Below are positions 1 to 7,181 of a stretch of DNA of 20,767 bases, piece after piece. The notes below the pieces were generated by a model that was not told where the DNA came from, did no database searches, and was given only the letters and a program-made list of their open reading frames with translations. Source of the stretch: CAKRJP01 sp963597615. Its GTDB lineage: Bacteria > Bacillota > Clostridia > Lachnospirales > Lachnospiraceae. The DNA is taken from positions 1 to 20,767 of the forward strand of contig CAVBQS010000046.1 of NCBI GenBank assembly GCA_963597615.1, read 5' to 3'. The translations under genes and the position numbers were made by a program. Numbering within the stretch: position 1 is the first letter of the stretch; every line of letters starts with the position of its first letter.

Positions 1-23
1 CGGGCTTTTTTTGATTTTTCTTT
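1..23 (+). terminator. Possible tail of an upstream intrinsic terminator at the window edge
   Basis: The window opens with CGGGC followed by a run of T and then further T-rich sequence up to the Fic reading frame. This is what the 3' half of a rho-independent terminator stem plus its U-tract looks like, but the 5' half of the stem would lie outside the window, so pairing cannot be shown. It would end a + strand gene upstream of the Fic gene. It leaves almost no room for a Fic promoter or ribosome binding site. Confidence 0.25.
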
Positions 24-1151
24 TTGTTAGGGCTATTCAGATTTGGAAATCAAGGTTATGAATCCTTTCGACCGGCTCCTCTTCCACCAAATCCTCCTAT
101 TGAGGTGTCTGGTGAACTTCTCACGAAACTTATTGACGCAAACAAAAAAATAGCAACACTTAAAGGACTATCCTCCCGTATACCAAACATGGGGCTTTTC
201 GTTTCCATGTATGTCCGTAAAGAAGCCCTTCTTTCCTCACAGATTGAAGGTACACAGTGTACTCTTGAGGACATCTTGAATCCCCTTATTGAATACAACA
301 CCAATCGAGATGTTTCTGATGTTGTCAACTATATTCGTGCGACGGAATTTGCTCTTGAGCGACTGAAAACACTCCCTTTATGCAATCGCCTAATCAAAGA
401 AACCCATGCTGTTCTTTTGGAAAGCGTGCGTGGTCAGGAAAAGAATCCAGGCGAATTCCGATATTCACAAAACTGGATTGGCGGCCAAGGAAGCACACTT
501 AGAAATGCCCGCTATATTCCACCAAACCCGGATGACATGCTAACTGCCATGTCTGATCTTGAAAAGTATATCAATAGTGATGATACTCTTGACCCATTGA
601 TTCAAGCGGCCTTAATTCACTATCAGTTTGAAACCACGCACCCCTTCCTTGATGGTAATGGACGTGTTGGACGACTTCTTATCACTCTCTTCCTAATGGA
701 AAAGGGCATTCTGTCCACGCCAGCACTTTATATTTCTTATTACCTCAAGATGAATCGTATTGAATACTATGACCGTATGACACAAGTACGCCGTACTGGT
801 GATTATGAGCAATGGATTTCTTTTTTCCTTCAGGCTTTTGCAGATTCCGCGGAAGATGCAATCCATACGATTGACCGTCTTACTGCATTACACGATAAAA
901 GCACAAAATTATTTGATGCTCTCACAAAGAGACAGCGTACCAGCGTTCTTAAAGTGTTTGCCTATTTGGAATCCAATCCTATCATTGATATTCAGAAAAC
1001 CGCTACGGCTCTTGAAATGTCATACAATACAGTGTCGAAAGTGGTCTCCATTTTGGTCGATGGTGGAATCCTGGAGCAAACAGACAAATCTGGAAAGACG
1101 AAGATATATTCTTACACCGAATATCTTGATATTCTCCGTAAGGATACTTAA
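24..1151 (+). CDS. Fic-domain protein AMP-transferase with C-terminal winged helix
   Basis: Fic proteins usually transfer AMP from ATP to a hydroxyl of a target protein. The full FIC motif is visible at about residues 206-217 (HPFLDGNGRVGR), with catalytic His206 and the anion-binding loop intact, so activity is expected. An inhibitory-helix motif [S/T]xxxE[G/N] is seen at 71-76 (SSQIEG), which by family knowledge marks a class II Fic that silences itself intramolecularly. The flap region (GEFR...ARYIPP) is at about 143-166. Residues about 305-367 look like a winged helix-turn-helix, suggesting DNA binding or self-regulation. The start is uncertain: the only upstream candidate is TTG at 24, no Shine-Dalgarno is seen, and an in-frame TGA lies at 12-14. 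The usual N-terminal GYxxFxPxPLPPxPP stretch is present, so at most a few residues are missing. It converges on the polysaccharide locus and is probably unrelated to it. Confidence 0.9.
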   Translation: MLGLFRFGNQGYESFRPAPLPPNPPIEVSGELLTKLIDANKKIATLKGLSSRIPNMGLFVSMYVRKEALLSSQIEGTQCTLEDILNPLIEYNTNRDVSDVVNYIRATEFALERLKTLPLCNRLIKETHAVLLESVRGQEKNPGEFRYSQNWIGGQGSTLRNARYIPPNPDDMLTAMSDLEKYINSDDTLDPLIQAALIHYQFETTHPFLDGNGRVGRLLITLFLMEKGILSTPALYISYYLKMNRIEYYDRMTQVRRTGDYEQWISFFLQAFADSAEDAIHTIDRLTALHDKSTKLFDALTKRQRTSVLKVFAYLESNPIIDIQKTATALEMSYNTVSKVVSILVDGGILEQTDKSGKTKIYSYTEYLDILRKDT

Positions 1152-1156
1152 TCCTT

Positions 1157-1202
1157 AATTTCCAGCTCAAAGTAGCCCTGAAAGCATATTGGACTGGAAA
1201 TT
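1157..1202. other. Inverted repeat between convergent genes, possible weak bidirectional terminator
   Basis: AATTTCCAG (1157-1165) and CTGGAAATT (1194-1202) are perfect 9-bp inverted arms around a 28-nt spacer, placed just after the Fic stop and touching the stop of the small minus-strand ORF. The position suits a transcription stop for both convergent genes, but the loop is long, the stem is AT-rich and there is no clean T-tract. It could also be a scar. Confidence 0.25.
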
Positions 1203-1396
1203 TATATATTCATAGCGCCCTGGATCTGTTCGGCAGTCATCCCGATGTCATGCTCTTTTGCATATTTAAGTGCGGCCTTTAAGCCTCGTGTCTTTTCGCC
1301 TTTCAATCCTTCAACTGCCACTTTCACATCTATCTTATAGCAGTACTCCAGAAAACGTTTCAGTGTTTTTTCTTTCCGGCTATTTTCGAATTGCAA
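1202..1396 (-). CDS. Unrecognised small ORF, possibly a 5'-truncated gene remnant
   Basis: I do not recognise this 64-residue product. It is charged and lysine-rich (EGLKGEKTRGLKAALKYAKE in the middle), looks helical, and has no signal peptide, membrane segment or cysteine motif. The only start in the frame is TTG at 1394-1396 with no convincing Shine-Dalgarno. The frame stays open for 14 further codons upstream without any ATG or GTG and is closed by a TGA at 1439-1441, a few bases beyond the flippase stop. That pattern fits the 3' part of a larger gene whose beginning was lost when the flippase end was joined here. It could alternatively be a short real gene co-transcribed with wzx. Confidence 0.35.
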   Translation of the reverse strand: MQFENSRKEKTLKRFLEYCYKIDVKVAVEGLKGEKTRGLKAALKYAKEHDIGMTAEQIQGAMNI

Positions 1397-1445
1397 ATCT
1401 CTGAAGTTAAGGACTTCAGGCGTAAAAAAGGGGGAAGTTCACATT

Positions 1446-2978
1446 TTACCTTCTCAACCTCTTCAAAATCCTTTCAACAAGCACCTTTGTATACTTGAAT
1501 TCTCTCCTATTTCTATAGAATATAAAGAAGATTACATTAGGAACCATACAGCAGATAAGCATCTTTACAAATAGAATAAGCCATCCAGTTGATGGTAAAA
1601 TGCCACAAATCCCGAGGGTCACAAAACCTGCAAGATTTGTAATAACTATGTAATAGAGTAACTGACCAAAATATTCCTTGACCGACTTTTGAAAATAATT
1701 CTTAAATAGTATGTAGGATCCCCAGGGAACATTAATAAATATCGTACAAACTAATGTAGATATAATTACACCATCCATTCCAATGATTTGCACCAAAATA
1801 ATATTTACAATCAAATTAACTGCCGTTGCAACTAACGGTCTAAATCGATCCTCCCACCATAGCCCAGCAGCTTCCCTATATGTATATGTCATACATGTTA
1901 ATCTTGGTAAGAAAAAATACATAACCATCAAATACATTGTAAAAAATGGAAATAAATAGTTATCGCCTATCCAAATCTTAATGAAGTGTTGATAAAGGCA
2001 AAGCAAGCATACCGCACACCAACTAACTATCCATCCATTGGCAAACGTAAAATTTTTGAAATCTCGATAATTGTCTTCAATAGAATTCGTTATCATTTTA
2101 TTACCAATTCCTGCGGTAATAGACGATGTCAAGATCGTAAGGAAGCCAATAATAGATGTCTGGATATAATAGTAGTTATTATATATTGCTAAAGGTGTCA
2201 ATCCTAAAAATGAAGATATAACAATTGTATCCACTGACGAAAAAATCACATTATATATTTTAAACGAAAGAAGTCCTATAATTCTTTTCTTAATAGATGT
2301 TTTTGTTTCATCTGTTATTCGTCCCCTACATTGGATATTAGGATACATTTTGTTAGCTAAGTAAGCATTTGCTAAATTAGTAGTAATAGTTGCTAAAGGG
2401 AGAACTATAAGATATACATAATAATTGCGAGCAATTAGCAGCAGAATAATTTGTACGGTGTTACTACAGAAATTAATAACTGTCGTTCTTTTACTTAGTA
2501 AGTCATTTCTTTGATGCGCGGAAAAAAGTGCCTGTTTATATGCGAACAAGTAATAACCTATCACGGTATTAAATAGATATATTAGATATAGCACGTAAAT
2601 ATTAACTTCATCTGGATATGTTCCGCTAATCAACTTGGGTAAAATCGGTAAAATGGCCAAGCCAACCACTAATATAATTGTCCCAATTATTCGATATACT
2701 TTTCTATATATATTCAACAATGCACATAATGTATCTTCATCATCTTCAGCAATGGGCTTGTACATACTAAATACAATCGCTGTTCCTATGCCAAGTTCCG
2801 AAATACTGAGCACCTGAAGAATAGACGAGAACAAGCTATTTAGACCCAAATATTCCGCTCCAAGAACTTTAATAAAAATCGTTCTACAAATAAACGGCAT
2901 CAAAATCGTTATTACCTTTTCTATAATTCCCCACGCAATATTTCGGGTTGCATTTTTAGTTCTTTCTATTTTTGCCAT
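1446..2978 (-). CDS. wzx: Wzx-type polysaccharide flippase
   Basis: Predicted 510-residue integral membrane protein of the MOP/polysaccharide transporter superfamily, which moves undecaprenyl-linked repeat units to the outer face of the membrane for polymerisation. The N-terminal pattern RTKNATRNI, then PFICRTIFIKVLG and GLNSLFSSILQVLSISELG, is characteristic of flippases of Firmicute capsule loci. Hydrophobic segments recur along the whole length (about 12-14 expected in the family), and the C terminus is basic. ATG at 2978 follows a purine-rich GAAGAGAAGAGAT. It is the last recognisable gene of the locus and the only complete flippase here. It is separated from the upstream gene by 212 bp holding an IS-like scar and a good promoter candidate, so it may be transcribed partly on its own. 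Its first 27 nt are duplicated at 7152-7178. Confidence 0.93.
   Translation of the reverse strand: MAKIERTKNATRNIAWGIIEKVITILMPFICRTIFIKVLGAEYLGLNSLFSSILQVLSISELGIGTAIVFSMYKPIAEDDEDTLCALLNIYRKVYRIIGTIILVVGLAILPILPKLISGTYPDEVNIYVLYLIYLFNTVIGYYLFAYKQALFSAHQRNDLLSKRTTVINFCSNTVQIILLLIARNYYVYLIVLPLATITTNLANAYLANKMYPNIQCRGRITDETKTSIKKRIIGLLSFKIYNVIFSSVDTIVISSFLGLTPLAIYNNYYYIQTSIIGFLTILTSSITAGIGNKMITNSIEDNYRDFKNFTFANGWIVSWCAVCLLCLYQHFIKIWIGDNYLFPFFTMYLMVMYFFLPRLTCMTYTYREAAGLWWEDRFRPLVATAVNLIVNIILVQIIGMDGVIISTLVCTIFINVPWGSYILFKNYFQKSVKEYFGQLLYYIVITNLAGFVTLGICGILPSTGWLILFVKMLICCMVPNVIFFIFYRNRREFKYTKVLVERILKRLRR
2952..2978 (-). repeat. Direct repeat copy 1: 5' end of wzx
   Basis: The first nine codons of the flippase gene (MAKIERTKN) match 7152-7178 at 25 of 27 bases. 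The two differences are third-position changes (ATA/ATT, AGA/AGG). The two copies lie in the same orientation exactly 4200 bp apart and bracket the TPP-enzyme/SDR/acyltransferase module. Confidence 0.85.
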
Positions 2979-3069
2979 ATCTCTTCTCTTCTATAAATCT
3001 CTCCATTTGTGATTTAACTATCATTTCATGTTTCTGTACTTTTATCAGGCTTATCAGAAATGCGAAACT

Positions 3070-3098
3070 GTTATACAAATCTAGTAATCATATATCAA
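3070..3098 (-). promoter_or_regulatory. Sigma-A-type promoter candidate for wzx
   Basis: On the minus strand TTGATA (3093-3098; five of six with TTGACA) is followed after exactly 17 bp by TATAAC (3070-3075; five of six with TATAAT). Transcription would begin near 3063, giving a leader of about 85 nt before the flippase ATG at 2978. The site lies between an IS-like scar and wzx, so it could keep the flippase expressed independently of the long upstream transcript. It was found by eye; AT-rich DNA gives chance matches. Confidence 0.45.
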
Positions 3099-3112
3099 CA
3101 ACTATAATATGG

Positions 3113-3207
3113 TGTATAACGGCGCCCAAATGAGCCACCTGTCCGGTGTAGTGAGCCATCCTTCCGTTTTTCCTTAAGTCGGCATTCCGGTCAAAATAAA
3201 CCACTTG
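3113..3207 (-). mobile_element. Terminal remnant of an IS21-family-like insertion sequence
   Basis: This stretch is unlike the AT-rich DNA around it. It carries spaced imperfect repeats: TGAGCCACCT at 3131-3140 and TGAGCCATCC at 3152-3161 (21 bp apart), with ATTCCGGTCAAAATAAACCAC at about 3184-3204 resembling a further copy (CCGGTCAAAxTxAxCCAC). Multiple 'CCGG...TGAGCCACC' units are typical of the ends of IS21-family elements in Clostridia, from family knowledge. No transposase (IstA) or helper (IstB) frame is present, so only an end remains. The acyltransferase reading frame runs into it: its last residues (SGLF-stop) are encoded inside the scar. Boundaries are approximate. Confidence 0.5.
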
Positions 3208-4167
3208 CTTTATTCCAAGCCACCCCCACAATCAGCATGCAACAAGTTGCTATTAAAAAACAAAACTTTCCATAAGTTCCTGTCACAAAATAGTCATTCC
3301 CAATATCATAATATACAACGTAAAATAGCATTTGCGCATATAAAATGTGGTATGTTGCTTTCCCTATTTCAGAAATGCAGTTTCCTAAAAAATTTTTAAT
3401 CGAAAAATCAAAAAACCGATCTATTATGATGTAACATACTGGTCCAATATAGCAGCCAACCAACATTGATGTTCGCCACCATACAGGATATGTGAAAATT
3501 TTATAATTGTATCCTGTGTAGGATAAACCTAAAAATATTACACCTATGCAGATTCCAACCACCAATATACTATTAGGTATTCTGCTCTTCCTAATTTCCC
3601 TAATGAAGAAAATATATACCCCTATAGAGATAATAAATAAGTATCGAAAAGCAAGTATCCTATAGTAAGTCACATCCAAATCAATTGTTCTACATATTAA
3701 CTCATATACGAGATTAATAACAAACAGTACAATAAGACCATTTTCCGTATATCGTTTAACAATCTCCTTTACTATCGGTACAAGGAAAACAAATTGAAAC
3801 ATAATACCATAATAATAGCTTCCAGGGCCATAATTTCCCAATATAATAGTCCGTATTATACCCCCCCATTTTCTACAAACACCAATTCGTAGAAGAAATA
3901 AAGGAATAGATAAAGGATAAGCGGAATCGTATATCTTTTAATCTGTTTTAGCAATTTTTCGCTTCTATAACTGATCAGCAGAGTATTATTCCATTCTTTG
4001 AAACAATACACATACCCACTAATAATCAAAAAGATTGGCACTGCTACATTAATTGCATAGAGAAATAAAGGATTAGACTTAGAAATAATGTTTGAATGAT
4101 TTATAATAACAAATAATATTGCAACAGCTTTAAGGTAATCAATACTTTCTATTCTATGCTTGTTCAC
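3191..4167 (-). pseudogene. Acyltransferase family 3 membrane protein, frameshifted at a G7 tract (possible phase-variable gene)
   Basis: Family 3 acyltransferases move acetyl or other acyl groups onto extracytoplasmic sugars. The first part (GTG at 4167 to a stop at 3856) has the family N terminus: R5, D10 and the catalytic-type His24 (VIINHS) in the first helix, then PIFLIISGYV. It ends at a run of seven G (3861-3867). The rest continues one frame over to 3191, with the family-typical YGPGSYYYG and several membrane helices. Adding one G restores a single 325-residue product that reads GGGIIRTIILGNYGPGSYYYG across the joint; removing one G does not. The gene may be off by phase variation, dead, or intact with a sequencing error. 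It starts 4 bp after the SDR stop with GGGGTGA as ribosome site, so it is translationally coupled. Its 3' end runs into an IS-like scar, so a few C-terminal residues may be foreign. Confidence 0.85.
3861..3867 (-). repeat. G7 homopolymer at the acyltransferase frameshift
   Basis: Seven C on the + strand, hence seven G in the coding strand. Seven gives GGG GGG GTA TAA and a stop; eight would give GGG GGG GGT and read on through the second half of the acyltransferase. This is a classic substrate for slipped-strand mispairing. Confidence 0.9.
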
Positions 4168-4171
4168 TATT

Positions 4172-5224
4172 TCACCCCAACAATCTCCATTGTAGATAGC
4201 GGATTTTTTTCTTTATACCAGGTATCTCTCTTAAAGGTGTCCACTCTCCAGCAGCTTTGTCAATTAATGCCTCTTTATGCCAATCAATGTTCAAAAACTT
4301 TGGATTTTCCAAAAATTTCTTAAGGCATTTTTCTAGGCCTTCCTCAGGAAGTAACCAGTTAGATGTATCAACAAGTTTGCAGATTTTTTCATTGTTAAAG
4401 TGACGATTAAAATATCTTCCATATAGCACTTGGTACTTCGCACCAGCTAATTTTAAATTTGTACATTTCTCAGTTAAAACAACCTTTGGTCTTCTTCCAG
4501 TTTCTTTTTCCAGTACATCCAGATAAATATTTAAGATGTCTTTCCACTGAAATGATTCTTTAATCACAATATGAAAGGCCTGGCCTATCGCTTCTGATTT
4601 GCCTACCAACTGTGCAATTCCATCGGCAACATCTTTTCCATAAGACAAGGTATAATACCGTTCCATCAGATCCTTAGAAAAAACTATCGAGCGTCCATGT
4701 AATGCTCTATATAGCCAGTTTTCTTTTTCGTAAACACCAAGTTGAAGCCTGTTTTCGGCATATGTCAAACTTGGTCTTACAATCGTCCAGTTTTTATATT
4801 TGGAGTCAAAGAGAACATTTTCTTCCTTTGCCTTTGCTATAGCATACTCATTAGAAGCAACATACTCTTTATCAGGACATACATCAAGTAGTCTCGGTGA
4901 ATCCTCTTTGATCATGGGAGAATCCGCATACACACGAGCAGAGCTGATAAATATATATTGATCCGTTGATTTAAGAATCATATCAACTCTTTCTTTTAGT
5001 TCATCAAGAGAATAAACCATAAAATCAATTATAATATCCCAGTGCTTTTGACACAGTTCTGTTATAAAGGGAAGTTTTATTGCATTTCCTTGCAAATACG
5101 TAATGCCCCCCCTATTTTCTCTCGCACTTCTACTTGTAATAAATATATTGTAACCTTTGCTATTAAGAAGTTCACTAACATGACTTCCCATTGCTCCAGT
5201 TCCCCCTAATATTAGTACGTTCAT
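4172..5224 (-). CDS. Atypical SDR, NAD(P)-dependent epimerase/dehydratase or reductase
   Basis: A 350-residue extended/atypical short-chain dehydrogenase acting on a nucleotide-sugar or related substrate. The dinucleotide-binding loop GGTGAMG is at 7-13, the serine region FISSARVY at about 92-99, and the catalytic pair Y127-x3-K131 (YAIAK) is present. The C-terminal half probably binds the substrate. ATG at 5224 is preferred over TTG at 5230 because AGTGAGG lies 7 nt before it, whereas it would abut the TTG. It follows the TPP-dependent gene by 44 bp and precedes the acyltransferase by 4 bp. A plausible role, by inference, is reduction or epimerisation of the carbonyl product of the TPP enzyme. 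In the CDP-yersiniose pathway a TPP enzyme (YerE) is likewise followed by an SDR reductase (YerF). A G7 tract falls in codons 38-40 (RGG). The substrate is unknown. Confidence 0.85.
   Translation of the reverse strand: MNVLILGGTGAMGSHVSELLNSKGYNIFITSRSARENRGGITYLQGNAIKLPFITELCQKHWDIIIDFMVYSLDELKERVDMILKSTDQYIFISSARVYADSPMIKEDSPRLLDVCPDKEYVASNEYAIAKAKEENVLFDSKYKNWTIVRPSLTYAENRLQLGVYEKENWLYRALHGRSIVFSKDLMERYYTLSYGKDVADGIAQLVGKSEAIGQAFHIVIKESFQWKDILNIYLDVLEKETGRRPKVVLTEKCTNLKLAGAKYQVLYGRYFNRHFNNEKICKLVDTSNWLLPEEGLEKCLKKFLENPKFLNIDWHKEALIDKAAGEWTPLREIPGIKKKIRYLQWRLLG
5106..5112 (-). repeat. G7 homopolymer inside the SDR gene
   Basis: Seven coding-strand G within AGG GGG GGC (Arg38-Gly39-Gly40), in frame as sequenced. 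Slippage by one base would stop the SDR early, so this is a second possible on/off switch in the same module. Confidence 0.9.
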
Positions 5225-5268
5225 CCTCAATCCTCACTTAATAATCAATTCAAGGTTAATCTTTATAT

Positions 5269-7053
5269 CTATTTTCTCAATAAGCTCTTTACTGCTGAGA
5301 CCCCTTTTTCACCCGCAACAGATTTAATCATATCCTTTGCAATTTTTTTTGCTTTTACAGTGGTGTTATAAGTTAAGTGATTCATAATATATATACCATC
5401 ACTCTCGTTAGAACTATTCGTAAACACTTCAAAAATCATGGGCTTTTCTGTTAATTCAGGTGTAACGAATCGTTTTGCAGCTTCCAAAAATTCATCCTTA
5501 TTTGATGCTGTCAAATATTCAAAACCTAAATCTTCTGCATAATGTCTAATCAAATCGGTAGATTGATTTCCATAATGTCCAGCAGCCGCCATATAAGCAT
5601 CACCAGCATCACCAAATGCGTACGCATTGTGACTATAAATCTTAAACTCAGCACCTTTTCCGTTATTCACAATAAGAAGTCTTAGATTATTTTGTACATG
5701 TCGATTGCCTATAGAATTCATATCATAAAAGAAAGTCAAATCGCCTACTGCTCCAAAATGCAATCTTGCAGGAGAAGCTAATGATTCGCCAATAAGAGAG
5801 GAAACTTGACCATCGATTCCCATAGTACCATCATTTGAATAACAATCTACACTTTTTGGTATCTGAAAATAGTTCCAAGCTCTCGCGGTGTTAGAACCAG
5901 ACAAATGGAATACACAATTTTCAGGAAGAAGATTACTTAACGTTTTTGCTATCCACACATTACAGAAAGGAAGCTCCGGTGCCTTGGCAAGAATATTTTG
6001 ATATTCATTCTTCCATTCCTTGGAATAACTGTCATGCTTTTCTCCTTTCTTTAAATCTGCATAGTATCTAAAGAAATCTACTTCTTCCATTGCAAAAACA
6101 CGAGTCAGTTTCTTTTCCGGATCACGAATCTCTCCATCCGGATTAACACGCCACATCTCCTTTTCTCTCATCCCGGAATTATAACGTGATACTGATCCGA
6201 TATATATAACAAGATCTGCAAGTTCCGTGACAGGTAGGTAGTCCTTCATATTCAGTATGAGATCTGGGTTGTAGCCGTAATTTCCCTTATAATTACTGGC
6301 ATGGTTCATTACCACCACTGCGTTATATGCACCACAAAAATCTTCCACTGCATTATTAAGATCGTCTGACCATTTACCGTGCACACCAGCTAGTATAGCT
6401 ATATGCTTATAACCTTCTAGTGATGGCATATCCTTACAGCCATCATGATGTGTTATTTTTTTTACTTTAGGGAGTTCTTTACAGCTAAAATCCTTATTAT
6501 AAGTAGTCACTAAATTAATATGAGCAGGACCCCCACCATTCTTTCGAAGTGCAATCAATGCTTTATTCACATTCAAAGCGCATGCCCATTCGTCCTCAGC
6601 TGTATTAACGCAATCCACTGTAACACTTTCTTTTACAATATCAGCTAATGGTGAACTCCGATCAATAACCTGGGCACAATACTGTCCTACACGACCCAAG
6701 TGCTGTGAAGCGGTAATCGCTAAGACTGGTAACTTTCTATAAAATGCTTCCGTTAAACCAGGTATATAGTTACGAGAAGCTGTTGAACCAGTACAGCTTA
6801 ACGCAACTGGTTCTCCACTTTCAGTAGCTAGACCTACGGCAATAAAGGCGGCTGATCTCTCATCTACAGAACTGTATATTTCAAAAAAGGGGTCCTGTTG
6901 CAAGCTGCCAACCAAACATATGTTTGTAGTGCCCGGGCTTGCAACGATTTTCTTTACGCCATGTTGCTTCAGCAAGTCAATTAAAATTTGAGTATGTTTT
7001 TCGACTGTGTAGTATTTTTCGGTCGAATTAGCATTTTTTGTTAATGTTTCCAT
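5269..7053 (-). CDS. MenD-like thiamine-diphosphate-dependent enzyme
   Basis: A 594-residue protein with the full three-domain layout of decarboxylating TPP enzymes. The N-terminal PYR domain has the activating glutamate E65 in VDERSAAF, followed by SCTGSTASRNYIPGLTEA. The C-terminal PP domain has the TPP/Mg site G437-D438-L with N463-N464 (IVNN). The GDL...YDMN...VNN pattern is nearer MenD than acetolactate synthase, which usually has GDG. MenD joins a 2-oxo acid carbanion to isochorismate, but no other menaquinone gene is here, so a sugar-modifying role is inferred: condensing a 2-oxo acid with a keto-sugar or making an aldehyde. It lacks membrane segments. The start at 7053 has AAGGAAGG upstream. 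It begins just after a broken wzx stub and heads a module with the SDR and acyltransferase. Phosphonopyruvate decarboxylase is a less likely alternative because there is no PepM. Confidence 0.85.
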   Translation of the reverse strand: METLTKNANSTEKYYTVEKHTQILIDLLKQHGVKKIVASPGTTNICLVGSLQQDPFFEIYSSVDERSAAFIAVGLATESGEPVALSCTGSTASRNYIPGLTEAFYRKLPVLAITASQHLGRVGQYCAQVIDRSSPLADIVKESVTVDCVNTAEDEWACALNVNKALIALRKNGGGPAHINLVTTYNKDFSCKELPKVKKITHHDGCKDMPSLEGYKHIAILAGVHGKWSDDLNNAVEDFCGAYNAVVVMNHASNYKGNYGYNPDLILNMKDYLPVTELADLVIYIGSVSRYNSGMREKEMWRVNPDGEIRDPEKKLTRVFAMEEVDFFRYYADLKKGEKHDSYSKEWKNEYQNILAKAPELPFCNVWIAKTLSNLLPENCVFHLSGSNTARAWNYFQIPKSVDCYSNDGTMGIDGQVSSLIGESLASPARLHFGAVGDLTFFYDMNSIGNRHVQNNLRLLIVNNGKGAEFKIYSHNAYAFGDAGDAYMAAAGHYGNQSTDLIRHYAEDLGFEYLTASNKDEFLEAAKRFVTPELTEKPMIFEVFTNSSNESDGIYIMNHLTYNTTVKAKKIAKDMIKSVAGEKGVSAVKSLLRK

Positions 7054-7106
7054 TTCCTTCCTTTCATTTGAGCAAATAATTTTGATTACTGCCCTATATC
7101 AACTAT

Positions 7107-7178
7107 TTAGTACGCTTCCAAGATTATATCGAAGAATGTATTTTTTGATGGATTTTTAGTCCTTTCAATTTTTGCCAT
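7107..7178 (-). pseudogene. Truncated 5' remnant of a second wzx flippase gene
   Basis: Reading from ATG at 7178, the frame gives MAKIERTKN and then PSKNTFFDII, and stops at TAA after 23 codons. The first nine codons equal those of the downstream flippase (25 of 27 bases) and the next ten keep the family pattern (RTKNxxxNxxxxII). The stub starts 3 bp after the stop of the second pyruvyl-transferase-family gene, where a flippase gene would naturally sit. It shows that a flippase began here and was cut off when other genes were inserted or recombined in. It has no convincing ribosome site and no likely function. Confidence 0.7.
7152..7178 (-). repeat. Direct repeat copy 2: 5' end of wzx remnant
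   Basis: This matches 2952-2978 in 25 of 27 bases and in the same orientation. Beyond codon 9 the two sequences diverge quickly, and the DNA upstream of the two ATGs is different. Confidence 0.85.
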
Positions 7179-7181
7179 CAT

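Noticed and set aside
799..1158. Second + strand frame of 119 codons at the end of the Fic gene
   Set aside because: It overlaps the conserved winged-helix part of Fic in another frame and resembles no family; a shadow frame.
1402..1416. GAAGT-CCTTA-ACTTC hairpin after the wzx stop as operon terminator
   Set aside because: A five-base AT-rich stem without a following T-tract is too weak for an intrinsic terminator.
5269..7053. TPP enzyme as phosphonopyruvate decarboxylase of a phosphonate capsule
   Set aside because: No phosphoenolpyruvate mutase is in the window, and the protein is much longer than Ppd with a MenD-like cofactor motif.
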